Shown in pieces: positions 24,376 through 32,687 of a stretch of DNA of 37,499 bases. Each line of letters opens with the position of its first letter. Positions within the stretch are counted from its first letter, which is position 1. The notes beneath the pieces are model-generated. The model saw nothing but the letters and a program-made list of their open reading frames with translations, had not been told where the DNA came from and did no database searches. The position numbers and the translations under genes are program-made. Origin of the DNA: Fibrobacter sp. (GTDB lineage: Bacteria > Fibrobacterota > Fibrobacteria > Fibrobacterales > Fibrobacteraceae); the NCBI GenBank assembly GCA_024399015.1, contig JAKSIC010000029.1, positions 1 through 37,499 on the forward strand, written 5' to 3'.

Positions 24376-25413
24376 TTACTGAGCGACAGCTTCGTCTTCA
24401 GGGCAGGTGGAGGTAGACTTCGTTGCACCAATCCAGCCCACTTCGTAACCGCGGACCGGATACAGAGAAACAGCACCGGCGGCATCCACAACCACAGCCA
24501 CACCAGACATGTAGTTAGACCAGCGCTGACTTTCGTAGAACTTCAAGTCAATGGTTCTGTTGGTTGCATACACAGTCAAAGGTTCAATCAAAATATCATG
24601 GGTTACAAGGAAACTGACTCGCATCCAGTTATCCATATTGTCCAGCACAACTTCCTTGATAAATTGATCACCACGGGGCATAATGTCATAGACATAGTCA
24701 GCAATTCGCTGAGCCACGTAATTGTTGGTAACAGTTGCTCCATAAATGAACTGAGACATATTCTTCCAGGAACCGCCGCGCTTGCCAACCAGTTCGTCGA
24801 ATTCGGAACTGGGAACTTTTAGGAAGTAGCCACCGTTAATGGCATCCCAGGTAACCACTTCCGCAGTTTCGCCGCGGCCTGCGGCAATGTTGCTCGCGGT
24901 TTCGCGGGTACGGATAAAGTCGGTAGAAGTGTAGTAGAACGGTTCGTCGCCACCAATATCTGCACCCAAGGTCTTAGCGTGAGCAATACCATCGGCAGTC
25001 AACTTGGATTCCTGGCTTTCGCAGGACTGGCGTTCAGAATGGCGGATTACAAATGCAATCTTGCTTGTGGTAGGAACAGCCTTGTAGACGTCGGCGATGT
25101 AGTAGAAGCCATCGGCATCAGGAGTGGTAGCGATGGGAGCGGGAGTTCCATTGTAGGGAGCGCCGGACACCACCGGAGTATCGCCAGGCTGGTCGCCACC
25201 GACGTTAGATTCACCGCCAACAGCAGAGCTGGAGCTTACGCCAACCACGGGATTTTCCTGGATAGCAGAAGAAGTAGGCACGAGATTTGCGGAAGAGCTT
25301 GTAGGTTCCGGAGCAGAGGAAGGATTGCTTTCGCCACCGCAACCTACGAAAAAGGCAAAAACAGAGGCTACGGCGAGGCTCTGGATCAACTTCACAATGG
25401 AGGTTTTGTTCAT
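24376..25413 (-). CDS. Lipoprotein with histidine-phosphatase domain
   Basis: A 345-residue predicted lipoprotein. A hydrophobic leader ends in FFVGCGG (lipid attachment at C25), and a Ser/Pro/Gly-rich linker runs to about residue 100. The rest is a histidine phosphatase (phosphoglycerate-mutase-like) fold. R124-H125 in FVIRHSERQ supplies the nucleophilic His, TRETA (R170) the second Arg, and T271-H272-D273 the second catalytic His. The RHG motif reads RHS. Activity on an extracytoplasmic phosphate ester is inferred; the substrate is unknown. AGGGA lies six bases before the ATG. It is divergent from glycogen phosphorylase. Confidence 0.88.
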   Translation of the reverse strand: MNKTSIVKLIQSLAVASVFAFFVGCGGESNPSSAPEPTSSSANLVPTSSAIQENPVVGVSSSSAVGGESNVGGDQPGDTPVVSGAPYNGTPAPIATTPDADGFYYIADVYKAVPTTSKIAFVIRHSERQSCESQESKLTADGIAHAKTLGADIGGDEPFYYTSTDFIRTRETASNIAAGRGETAEVVTWDAINGGYFLKVPSSEFDELVGKRGGSWKNMSQFIYGATVTNNYVAQRIADYVYDIMPRGDQFIKEVVLDNMDNWMRVSFLVTHDILIEPLTVYATNRTIDLKFYESQRWSNYMSGVAVVVDAAGAVSLYPVRGYEVGWIGATKSTSTCPEDEAVAQ

Positions 25414-25634
25414 AAATGTCCCTATCGGTTTTTCTGTTACTCAATTACACTTCATAATTTAACATTTTCCGTAATTTTGACCCGTAAAACTTTGTCAACC
25501 TTGTAATACTCGCACCCTAGTTGTGATATTACCAACACAATGCAACATTTATATAAGTTCAGCCTTTAACTACGGGTAAATTTTTCTAAACTTATAAGCG
25601 AAAAATATCAACCACCTAACCCATAGGAATTCTT

Positions 25635-28106
25635 ATGGCAAAGACTACTAAGAAAACAGCAGCTCCGGTGCTCGGTACCGATGCGGAAGCATTCCGCAAG
25701 GCATTTACCGACCACATCAACCACACTCTCGCCCGCAGCATGGACACTGTGACCGACCACGAAAAGTTCCTGGCCGTTGCATACGCAGTTCGCGACCGTC
25801 TGGTGGATCGTTGGATCAAGACCCAGGAAACCTACTACGAAAAGGACGTTAAGCGCGTCTACTACCTGTCTTTGGAATTTTTGATCGGCCGTACCCTCGG
25901 CAACTCTGTTCTTAACCTCGACGTTGAATCCGCAGTTCAGGAAGCTCTCGACGAAGTCGGCATGACCCTCGACGAACTCCGCGAACAGGAAGTGGATGCA
26001 GGTCTCGGCAACGGCGGTCTCGGCCGCTTGGCAGCTTGCTTCCTCGACTCCATGGCTACCCTCGAACTCCCGGCAATGGGTATGGGTATCCGCTACGAAT
26101 ACGGTATGTTCAGCCAGAAGATCGTTAACGGCGAACAGGAAGAACAGCCGGATAACTGGCTCCGTCTCCCCAACCCGTGGGAAATCGCACGCCCGGCAAA
26201 CGCAATCAAGGTTCCGTTCTACGGCTACGTTGTTAGCTGGATGGACGAAAACGGCAAGCTCCGCAACCGTTGGGAAACCAAGGACTACGTTCTCGCCCTC
26301 CCGTACGACACTCCGATTCCGGGTTACAAGAACAACACCGTGAACAACCTGCGCCTCTGGAGCGCCAAGTCCACCGACGACTTCGGCCTCTCCTACTTCA
26401 ACAACGGTGACTACATCGCCGCTGTGCAGGACATGGAACTTTCCGAAACCATTTCCAAGGTTCTCTACCCGAATGACTCCTCCATGAACGGTAAGGAACT
26501 GCGCCTGAAGCAGCAGTATTTCCTCTGCTCCGCTTCCTTGCAGGATATCATCAACCGCTTCAAGAAGACCCACAATAACGATTGGAAGGTTTTCTCCGAC
26601 AAGGTTGCAATCCAGTTGAACGACACCCATCCGGCAATCTCCATCGCCGAAATGATGCGCATCCTCCTCGACGAAGAAAACCTCGAATGGGACGAAGCAT
26701 GGGAAATCGTTACCAAGACTTTCGCATACACCAACCACACCTTGATGCCGGAAGCTCTGGAAAAGTGGCCTGTTAGCCTCTTCGAAAAGCTCCTCCCCCG
26801 TCATCTCCAGATCATCTACGAAATCAACGCTCGCTTCCTCCGCATGGTCAGCATGAAGTGGCCTGGCGACAACGATCGCCTCGCTCGCATGAGCCTCATC
26901 GAAGAAGGTGGCTGCAAGATGATCCGCATGGCATACCTCTCCATCGTAGGTTCCTACGCTGTGAACGGTGTGGCAGCTCTGCACTCCGACCTTCTCAAGA
27001 CCACCTTGTTCAAGGACTTCTACGAACTGTGGCCTGAAAAGTTCAACAACAAGACCAACGGTGTTACTCCTCGTCGTTGGGTCCGCAAGGCTAACCCGGC
27101 TATGTCCGAACTCATCAACTCCAAGATCGGCGAAAGCTGGGTCAAGGATCTCGATGATCTCCGTCAGCTCGAAAAGTTCGCCAAGGATGCCAAGTTCCAG
27201 AAGGCATTCATGGACGTCAAGAAGCAGAACAAGGAACGTCTGGCCAAGTACCTCAAGGAAACCCAGAACGTTGACCTCGATACCAACATGTTCTTCGACG
27301 TACAGGTCAAGCGTATCCACGAATACAAGCGTCAGCTGTTGAACATCCTCCACGCAATCCACCTTTACATCCAGCTGAAGGATGGCAAGGAAATCATGCC
27401 GCGTACCATCATGATCGGTGGTAAGTCCGCTCCGGGTTACTGGATGGCTAAGCAGATTATCCGTCTTGCAAACGCTGTTGCAGCTATCATCGATGCTGAT
27501 CCGGCATGTAAGGGCAAGCTCAAGATGGTCTTCCTGGAAAACTACCGCGTTTCCTTCGCAGAAAAGATCATCCCGGCAGCAGACCTGTCCGAACAGATCT
27601 CCACTGCAGGTACCGAAGCTTCTGGTACCGGTAACATGAAGTTCGCCCTCAACGGCGCTCTCACCATCGGTACTCTCGATGGCGCTAACGTCGAAATGAA
27701 GGAAGAAGTGGGTGACGAAAACATCTTCATCTTCGGTCTCACCGTTGAAGAAGTTACCGAACTCCTGGCCAAGGGCTACCGCCCGCGCGACTTCTACGAA
27801 TCCGACGACGATCTCCGTCGCGTGATCGACCTCATCGGTTCTGGCTTCTTCAGCCCGGATCGTCCGGACCTGTTCAAGCACATTGCCGACAAGCTCCTCA
27901 CCCACGACCCGTACATGCTCTGCGCAGACTTCCGTAGCTACGTCGACATGCAGGCTAAGGTTGCAGAAGCTTACCAGGACAAGAAGCACTGGGCAGAAAT
28001 GGCAATCCTCAACGTGGCTCGCATGGGCAAGTTCAGCTCCGACCGTACTATCGACCAGTACGCTAAGGAAATCTGGAACGTTAAGGGCTGCTCTATTAAG
28101 CTGTAA
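25635..28106 (+). CDS. glgP: Glycogen/maltodextrin phosphorylase
   Basis: An 823-residue enzyme that releases glucose 1-phosphate from alpha-1,4-glucans using pyridoxal phosphate. The PLP lysine is K669 in TGNMKFALNGALTIGT. Other family blocks are EVDAGLGNGGLGRLAACFLD, RYEYGMFSQ, QLNDTHPAI, the NKTNGVTPRRW strand and FDVQVKRIHEYKRQLLN. Length matches bacterial phosphorylases. The start has TAGGA upstream. It is a single-gene unit followed by a hairpin at its stop codon and a terminator. It fits mobilisation of stored glycogen; whether the substrate is glycogen or maltodextrin cannot be told from sequence. Confidence 0.96.
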   Translation: MAKTTKKTAAPVLGTDAEAFRKAFTDHINHTLARSMDTVTDHEKFLAVAYAVRDRLVDRWIKTQETYYEKDVKRVYYLSLEFLIGRTLGNSVLNLDVESAVQEALDEVGMTLDELREQEVDAGLGNGGLGRLAACFLDSMATLELPAMGMGIRYEYGMFSQKIVNGEQEEQPDNWLRLPNPWEIARPANAIKVPFYGYVVSWMDENGKLRNRWETKDYVLALPYDTPIPGYKNNTVNNLRLWSAKSTDDFGLSYFNNGDYIAAVQDMELSETISKVLYPNDSSMNGKELRLKQQYFLCSASLQDIINRFKKTHNNDWKVFSDKVAIQLNDTHPAISIAEMMRILLDEENLEWDEAWEIVTKTFAYTNHTLMPEALEKWPVSLFEKLLPRHLQIIYEINARFLRMVSMKWPGDNDRLARMSLIEEGGCKMIRMAYLSIVGSYAVNGVAALHSDLLKTTLFKDFYELWPEKFNNKTNGVTPRRWVRKANPAMSELINSKIGESWVKDLDDLRQLEKFAKDAKFQKAFMDVKKQNKERLAKYLKETQNVDLDTNMFFDVQVKRIHEYKRQLLNILHAIHLYIQLKDGKEIMPRTIMIGGKSAPGYWMAKQIIRLANAVAAIIDADPACKGKLKMVFLENYRVSFAEKIIPAADLSEQISTAGTEASGTGNMKFALNGALTIGTLDGANVEMKEEVGDENIFIFGLTVEEVTELLAKGYRPRDFYESDDDLRRVIDLIGSGFFSPDRPDLFKHIADKLLTHDPYMLCADFRSYVDMQAKVAEAYQDKKHWAEMAILNVARMGKFSSDRTIDQYAKEIWNVKGCSIKL

Positions 28107-28149
28107 TGCTGATCGTTCGTTAACAAGGAGCCTCCGGTCATCAGCATTA
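28104..28149 (+). repeat. Inverted repeat overlapping the glgP stop codon
   Basis: Perfect 10-bp arms TAATGCTGAT (28104-28113, including the TAA stop) and ATCAGCATTA (28140-28149). The 26-nt interval contains a smaller GGAGCCTCC palindrome. It could stabilise the 3' end of the mRNA. It is separate from the true terminator 40 bases downstream. Confidence 0.75.
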
Positions 28150-28190
28150 CCTGCTGGACAGGAGCGCGTACTTGAAGGACAATTCAAATG

Positions 28191-28224
28191 AAAAAGTCCG
28201 CGGCAAACGTCGCGGGCTTTTTTT
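28191..28224. terminator. Bidirectional terminator, glgP and oxidoreductase
   Basis: A5, then stem CCGCG / CGCGG extended inward by a G-T and a C-G pair, then T7. The right end reaches the stop codon of the convergent Gfo/Idh/MocA gene, which it can also terminate. Confidence 0.88.
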
Positions 28225-29089
28225 ATTTCGTTGTCACCAGTCGCACAACTTGTGCCGCAATGCGGGCGGAGCGCCTCCCCCATTCGCCACAGGCACCAGC
28301 TAAAAGTTTCAGGAAGAACTTGTGCTCGTTATCCAGAGAATCCGGAATGTGGGCGATATCACCGCTGGGTAAATAGCGGACCAGGCTTACGGAATATTCG
28401 TAGCCAGAACCGCTTTCGTTCCCACCAAATTCCACGGAGATGGTGCGAATATCGTTAGCGCTGTTTCTGTCAGCAATAAAATCTGCTACCACACCAGCGT
28501 AATCGCCCTTGCAAACCTTGATGGTCATAACCGCACGGTCGCCCGTATTCTTGTAACTTTCCACCTGGATATCATCGAAGTTAAACATGGTAAGGAACAT
28601 GCTCAAGTCGTGAACCAGAATGTCCAGGGAAACATCCACATCGCGGCAACGTTCCGTAAAGCCGTGCTCACGACGGAATTCCAAGTGAAGCGGTTTCGCG
28701 GAATTTGCACCGCGGAGCTCCGCCATAAAGTGGGTTCTGAAATTCAGAAAGATGGGATTAAAACATTCCGACTGAGCCACAAAAAGCGTTACACCTTTTG
28801 TTTCCGCCAACTGCAGCAATTCAAAAGCTTCCGCGGCGGATGTAGCCAAGGGCTTCTCCACAAAGACAGAAATACCCTGCTCCAGGAAATGTTTCGCATA
28901 CTCGTAGTGAGAGGTCGCCGGAGAAGCAATCACCGCAAAGTCCGGACGTTCACTAAGGCCTCGCTGCAGCGCATCAGAGGCATCAACGTCCAAGACCTCA
29001 ATGAACTTAACGCCATTCACCTCAAAACGGGAACGATGGCGTTTTCCCATAGTTCCGTTTCCAATCAAAATGGCGTTGTAGTTCTTCAT
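28223..29089 (-). CDS. Gfo/Idh/MocA family oxidoreductase
   Basis: A 288-residue NAD(P)-dependent dehydrogenase of the glucose-fructose oxidoreductase / inositol dehydrogenase family. The ATG at 29089 is preferred over a GTG two codons earlier because GGGGTGA is spaced correctly for it. The N-terminal Rossmann motif is ILIGNGTMGKRH. The catalytic-domain signature VEKPLA is near residue 80, with SPATSHYEYA before it. A histidine/aspartate pair typical of the active site is in DILVHDLSMF. It is slightly short for the family, and the sugar substrate is not evident. Confidence 0.9.
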   Translation of the reverse strand: MKNYNAILIGNGTMGKRHRSRFEVNGVKFIEVLDVDASDALQRGLSERPDFAVIASPATSHYEYAKHFLEQGISVFVEKPLATSAAEAFELLQLAETKGVTLFVAQSECFNPIFLNFRTHFMAELRGANSAKPLHLEFRREHGFTERCRDVDVSLDILVHDLSMFLTMFNFDDIQVESYKNTGDRAVMTIKVCKGDYAGVVADFIADRNSANDIRTISVEFGGNESGSGYEYSVSLVRYLPSGDIAHIPDSLDNEHKFFLKLLAGACGEWGRRSARIAAQVVRLVTTK

Positions 29090-29129
29090 ATTCACCCCAT
29101 ATTTAACAAATAGAATTTATCTTTTCAGC

Positions 29130-29405
29130 GTGAATCCGGAAATTCTTATAGAACTAGCCAACACAACCATGCCCTATGGCCGTTACCAGGGCGTACGCTT
29201 GTGCGACCTGCCCGAACCCTACATGGTGTGGTACCATACCAAGGGTTTTCCCAAGGGGCATCTTGGCGAACTTCTGGGAACACTGTACGAAATAAAGGTA
29301 AACGGATTAGAGCATTTGCTGGAACCTTTAAAGCAACCCCTGAAGCCCAAGGTTCCCCTTTCCCCGGCCCTGCAGAAGGCTCAGCAGGAGATGAATTTGA
29401 AGTGA
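29130..29405 (+). CDS. DUF3820 family protein
   Basis: A 91-residue protein matching the DUF3820 family: MPYGRYQGVRLCDLPEPYMV, then KGFPKGHLGELLG and YEIKVNGLE. The function of the family is not established. The start is taken as the GTG at 29130, which lacks a good ribosome site; the ATG at the MPYGRY segment would remove the start of the domain. It ends six bases before the YbaK-type gene and is probably co-transcribed with it. It is divergent from the oxidoreductase gene with 40 bases between. Confidence 0.82.
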   Translation: MNPEILIELANTTMPYGRYQGVRLCDLPEPYMVWYHTKGFPKGHLGELLGTLYEIKVNGLEHLLEPLKQPLKPKVPLSPALQKAQQEMNLK

Positions 29406-29411
29406 GGATAT

Positions 29412-29915
29412 ATGGCAGAAATTAAGAAGACAAACGTGGCACGAATTCTCGACAAGCAGAAGATTTCCTACGAACTGATTCCCTACGTGGTGGACGAAAA
29501 CGACCTGGGCGCACAGCACGTGGCCGATTCCCTAGGCGAAGACATCAACCAGGTTTTCAAGACCATTCTCGTTCATGGCGACAAGATCGGCTACCTCATG
29601 TGCGTGGTACCGGGTAATCTTGAAGTGGACCTGAAGGGAGCCGCCAAGGTCAGCGGAAACAAGAAAATCGAAACCGTCCCCCTGAAGGACCTCACACCCC
29701 TCACCGGCTACATTCGTGGCGGTTGCAGTCCCCTTGGCCTCAAGAAGAACTTCCCAATCTTTATGCACGAAACCTGCAACAACTTCCCCTACATTTACGT
29801 AAGTGCAGGCGAACGCGGTTTGCAATTGAAGATTGCTCCCGCAGACTTGATCAAGGCATGCCGTGCCACCGTGGGCTCCATCGCACGAGTTCCGCCGGAA
29901 GCTCCGCAGGACTAG
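29412..29915 (+). CDS. ybaK: Cys-tRNA(Pro)/Cys-tRNA(Cys) deacylase, YbaK/EbsC type
   Basis: A 167-residue enzyme of the YbaK family, which hydrolyses cysteine mischarged on tRNA(Pro). Signatures are QVFKTILVHGDK with the key lysine in the first strand region, KKIETVPLKDL and TGYIRGGCSPLGLKK. Length is normal. The start ATG has GAGG upstream within the end of the DUF3820 gene. It converges on the MATE gene with 20 bases between. An AATTCC-AG-GGAATT palindrome lies in that gap. Confidence 0.93.
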   Translation: MAEIKKTNVARILDKQKISYELIPYVVDENDLGAQHVADSLGEDINQVFKTILVHGDKIGYLMCVVPGNLEVDLKGAAKVSGNKKIETVPLKDLTPLTGYIRGGCSPLGLKKNFPIFMHETCNNFPYIYVSAGERGLQLKIAPADLIKACRATVGSIARVPPEAPQD

Positions 29916-29935
29916 AAATTCCAGGGAATTCGCGT

Positions 29936-31267
29936 TTATAGATACCCGTAAACATTTCGCTTACGAATAATGAAGATAGCCGCCATAATCATGGTGGCTA
30001 TTTCTGTCCCCCAAATTGCAAACCAGATACCGTTGATTCCAAAGAGAAGGGGCAGCAATAGCACAAAGGCCAGTTCAAAAATAATGGAACGACTGGTAGA
30101 AATTGCTGCGGAAATAAATCCATTATTGAGCGCCGTAAATAAGGACGACGCAAAAATATTAAAGCCCGACAGCAGGAAACAGAAGCTGACAATGCGGAAA
30201 GCCTGCACCGTCATTTCATACAGTTCTGCATCGTAGCCCACAAAAATTTTCGAAAGCAGTGGAGCAGTCAACTGAGCCAAGGCAAGCAATCCCACACCGG
30301 CCACGCCCACAATAATCATGCAACGTTTGAACAAATTCTTTAGTTCTGCATGGTTGCGAGCGCCAAAGTGATAGGAAATCACCGGAGCCACCCCATTGCA
30401 ATATCCAATCAAGATGGCAAAGAAAATAAAGTTCACGTACATGATGACACTGAAAGCGGCCACTCCATTTTCGCCAACATAACGCAGCAACTGGTAATTG
30501 TAAAGAAGGGTCACCACGGACGATGCTATTCCAGAAAGCATTTCGGAACAACCGTTAAAACTTGCTTTCAAAAGAGCATAAGGTTTCCAACTAGTTCTAC
30601 CCAAGCGCAAAGTGCTGGAATTTTCACGGGCAAAATAGAACAGCGGAATAACACCACCCACCAAAAAGCCAAAGTCTGTAGCGAGGGCCGCGCCAAACAA
30701 ACCCATTCCAAGAATTCCGATAAGCAGCCAGTCCAGAATCATGTTGACGATGCCGGCAGCAACCGTCACGTAAAAACCAAGTTGCGGTTTTTCGGCCGTA
30801 ATAAGCAAGGATTGAAAAAACATCTGCATCATAAAGGCGGGGAGTCCCACCAGGCAAACCTTGCCATAAAAAACGCTATCGGCCAGAAGATTACCTTCGG
30901 CGCCCAGCAGTTTCATCATGGGTTCCATCAGGAACCAAGTTGCACCAAGCAAGATAAAGCCCAAGGCGATTACCACATAAACGATGAGGGAGAAATATTC
31001 ATTGGCACGCTTAAGGCGGCCGCGACCTTGTGCAGCAGCGATCAACGCACTGCCACCTGTACCGAACATCATTCCCAAGGAAGCCAGCATCATAATCACG
31101 GGCCAGGCCATATTCACGGCGGCCAAAGGCTGTTTGCCTGCATAATTCGAGACAAAGTAACCGTCCACCACGCTATAGATGGAAGTAAACACCATCATGG
31201 CAATGGAAGGCAGCGTAAAACGCAAAAGCCTTGAATAATTGAAATGATCGGACAGCTGAATTTGCAT
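29936..31267 (-). CDS. MATE family efflux transporter
   Basis: A 443-residue polytopic membrane protein of the MATE family, which exports drugs or metabolites by Na+ or H+ antiport. The start is placed at 31267 (MQIQLSDHFNYSR). The longer frame would run into the divergent GH16 gene and encode nothing membrane-like. Family features are IYSVVDGYFVSNYAG, ALAAV-like PLAAVNMAWP, MFGTGGSALIAAAQGRG and, in the second half, GVAPVISYHFGARNH. The two halves are related, as usual. The best fit is the bacterial MepA/NorM-like group; the substrate is unknown. Confidence 0.92.
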   Translation of the reverse strand: MQIQLSDHFNYSRLLRFTLPSIAMMVFTSIYSVVDGYFVSNYAGKQPLAAVNMAWPVIMMLASLGMMFGTGGSALIAAAQGRGRLKRANEYFSLIVYVVIALGFILLGATWFLMEPMMKLLGAEGNLLADSVFYGKVCLVGLPAFMMQMFFQSLLITAEKPQLGFYVTVAAGIVNMILDWLLIGILGMGLFGAALATDFGFLVGGVIPLFYFARENSSTLRLGRTSWKPYALLKASFNGCSEMLSGIASSVVTLLYNYQLLRYVGENGVAAFSVIMYVNFIFFAILIGYCNGVAPVISYHFGARNHAELKNLFKRCMIIVGVAGVGLLALAQLTAPLLSKIFVGYDAELYEMTVQAFRIVSFCFLLSGFNIFASSLFTALNNGFISAAISTSRSIIFELAFVLLLPLLFGINGIWFAIWGTEIATMIMAAIFIIRKRNVYGYL

Positions 31268-31288
31268 GGGGCAGAAATATAGTATATT
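31261..31288 (+). promoter_or_regulatory. Candidate promoter for the GH16 lipoprotein
   Basis: TTTGCA (31261-31266), a 16-base spacer and TATATT (31283-31288) followed by AAA. The -35 element would overlap the start codon of the divergent MATE gene. The same TATATTAAA occurs in the better promoter at the right edge of the window. Confidence 0.35.
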
Positions 31289-31313
31289 AAAAGTCGTAGA
31301 AACCGGAGTGGGT

Positions 31314-32345
31314 ATGTTCAAGAAAATCGGAATTTCATTTATTGGCGTCGCCGTTGCAGGCGCAATGTTTGCAGCATGTTCTTCTGACGAGAATGGAGCA
31401 GGTCCTGCGGAAATTCCGGAAAGTTCTTCCGACGCCATCGTTGCGCAATCTAGCTCCGACGTGATCAGCGCGCAATCCAGTTCGTCGTCTGCAGTCACCC
31501 CCGACTCATCTTCCGCAGTCATCCCCGACTCGGTCGGGGATCACCTTTCAAGCAGCAGCGTCGCTGTCATTCCCAGTTCATCTTCCGCTGTCATCCCCGG
31601 CTTGACCGGGGATCTCCTCTGGTCCGACGAATTCGAAGGCACCGGCCTCGACCTTTCCAAATGGCGTTACGAAACAGGCAACACGGGCTGGGGCAATAAC
31701 GAACTGCAGTACTATACCAATCGCACCGACAACGCATACGTTGCTGATGGCGTATTGCACATCGCCGCAAAAAAGGAAAGCTACGAAGGCGCCAACTACA
31801 CATCCGCCCGCCTCATCACCAAGGGCAAATTTGATTTCACTTACGGCACCGTAGAAGCCCGCATCGCTCTTCCCGTGGGCAAGGGAATCTGGCCCGCCTT
31901 CTGGATGCTAGGCGCAAACATCGATAACGCCATCTGGCCTCTCTGCGGAGAAATCGACATCATCGAAGCCGTCAATGACGAAAGCGTCGTGTACGGCACA
32001 CACCACTGGTCCCACGAAGGCCAGCATGCAGAATACGGCAACAACACCAAGGATTATTACGGCACCTCCTATGACCTGGACATCACAAAATTCCATAACT
32101 ACAAAATGACTTGGGACAAAAACGCCATTACCATGTACGTAGATGATTTCCTGTACCAGAAAATCGACATTACCCTAGAGAAGGACGCTGCCGGCAACAA
32201 CATCGCAAGTGACATGGGAACATTCCACAAGCCTTTCTTCTTCATTTTGAATGTTGCCGTAGGTGGAAACTGGCCCGGTTTTGAAATTGACGATTCTCAG
32301 TTCCCCAACGAGATGCTGGTGGACTACATCCGAGTTTATAAATAG
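31314..32345 (+). CDS. GH16 family glucanase lipoprotein (laminarinase-like)
   Basis: A 343-residue predicted lipoprotein. The ATG at 31314 has GGAG upstream; the leader ends in MFAAC (C22). Residues 23-102 are a low-complexity Ser-rich linker with repeated SSSAVIP units, two of which are encoded by short DNA palindromes. Residues of about 103-343 are a glycoside hydrolase family 16 domain. WSDEFEGTGLDLSKW opens it, IWPAFWMLG lies at the cleft, and the catalytic motif is GEIDIIEA with E213 as nucleophile, D215 assisting and E218 as acid/base. It should cut beta-1,3 or mixed-linkage beta-1,3-1,4 glucans at the outer cell surface. The extra residue between D215 and E218 is the laminarinase-like form. 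Confidence 0.93.
   Translation: MFKKIGISFIGVAVAGAMFAACSSDENGAGPAEIPESSSDAIVAQSSSDVISAQSSSSSAVTPDSSSAVIPDSVGDHLSSSSVAVIPSSSSAVIPGLTGDLLWSDEFEGTGLDLSKWRYETGNTGWGNNELQYYTNRTDNAYVADGVLHIAAKKESYEGANYTSARLITKGKFDFTYGTVEARIALPVGKGIWPAFWMLGANIDNAIWPLCGEIDIIEAVNDESVVYGTHHWSHEGQHAEYGNNTKDYYGTSYDLDITKFHNYKMTWDKNAITMYVDDFLYQKIDITLEKDAAGNNIASDMGTFHKPFFFILNVAVGGNWPGFEIDDSQFPNEMLVDYIRVYK
31518..31542 (+). repeat. 25-bp palindrome inside the GH16 linker, copy 1
   Basis: GTCATCCCCGAC...GTCGGGGATC, with stem ATCCCCGAC / GTCGGGGAT. It is in frame and encodes VIPDSVGD. It is a likely member of the repeat class with GTCATC and GATC ends. Confidence 0.8.
31590..31614 (+). repeat. 25-bp palindrome inside the GH16 linker, copy 2
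   Basis: GTCATCCCCGG...CCGGGGATC, encoding VIPGLTGD in frame. It has the same ends and length as copy 1, with a different centre (CTTGA). Confidence 0.8.
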
Positions 32346-32687
32346 GATTTAATCGGTGGGTGGACGCAAAAAAGAGCCTTTTTAGCAAAACAGGGTACTA
32401 AACAGAAGAAAGTACAATGTTTAGTACCCCATATTTAGAACAAAGTATCCTTTTTATAGAGAAAGAGGGGAACCAATTCAATAAAACAGGACATTTAGTA
32501 CCCGATAAAAAGATATTTTTTCTCATTTTCCGGTCATCTAGCCACAAACAAAGTAACAAATGGGATACTAAACAACCCCAAGAAGGCAATTTAGTACCCT
32601 AATTTCGATCAAAATCCGGCACACAAACCGCCGCGAGATCCCATTTAAGTAAATCATTTCATATATTCCATCCCAAAAGAGGTAAAT
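32346..32687. other. Intergenic region with inverted repeats, no gene seen
   Basis: A 342-nt AT-rich gap between the GH16 lipoprotein and the nitroreductase. Apart from the inverted-repeat array at 32393-32599 and a weak AAAAAG/CTTTTT hairpin near 32370, I see no gene or clear terminator. The promoter of the nitroreductase must lie in its last 90 bases. Confidence 0.65.
32393..32599. repeat. Array of five GGGTACTAAAC repeats in both orientations
   Basis: Copies lie at 32393-32403 (forward), 32419-32429 (reverse), 32494-32503 (reverse), 32562-32573 (forward, one base inserted) and 32590-32599 (reverse). The first two make a perfect 11-bp stem with a 15-nt loop; the last two make another with a bulge. 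Confidence 0.85.

Noticed and set aside
25414..25634. Promoter pair between the phosphatase lipoprotein and glgP
   Set aside because: Several TTGnnn and TATAA-like words are present, but none has good spacing, so I do not call one.
25608..28283. 891-codon open frame on the minus strand across glgP
   Set aside because: It is antisense to glycogen phosphorylase, a certain gene. The length is explained by strong codon bias in the sense strand, and no domain is seen.
31268..31522. Longer MATE protein starting inside the GH16 gene
   Set aside because: The extra 85 residues are the antisense of the GH16 leader and linker. The membrane protein begins naturally at 31267.
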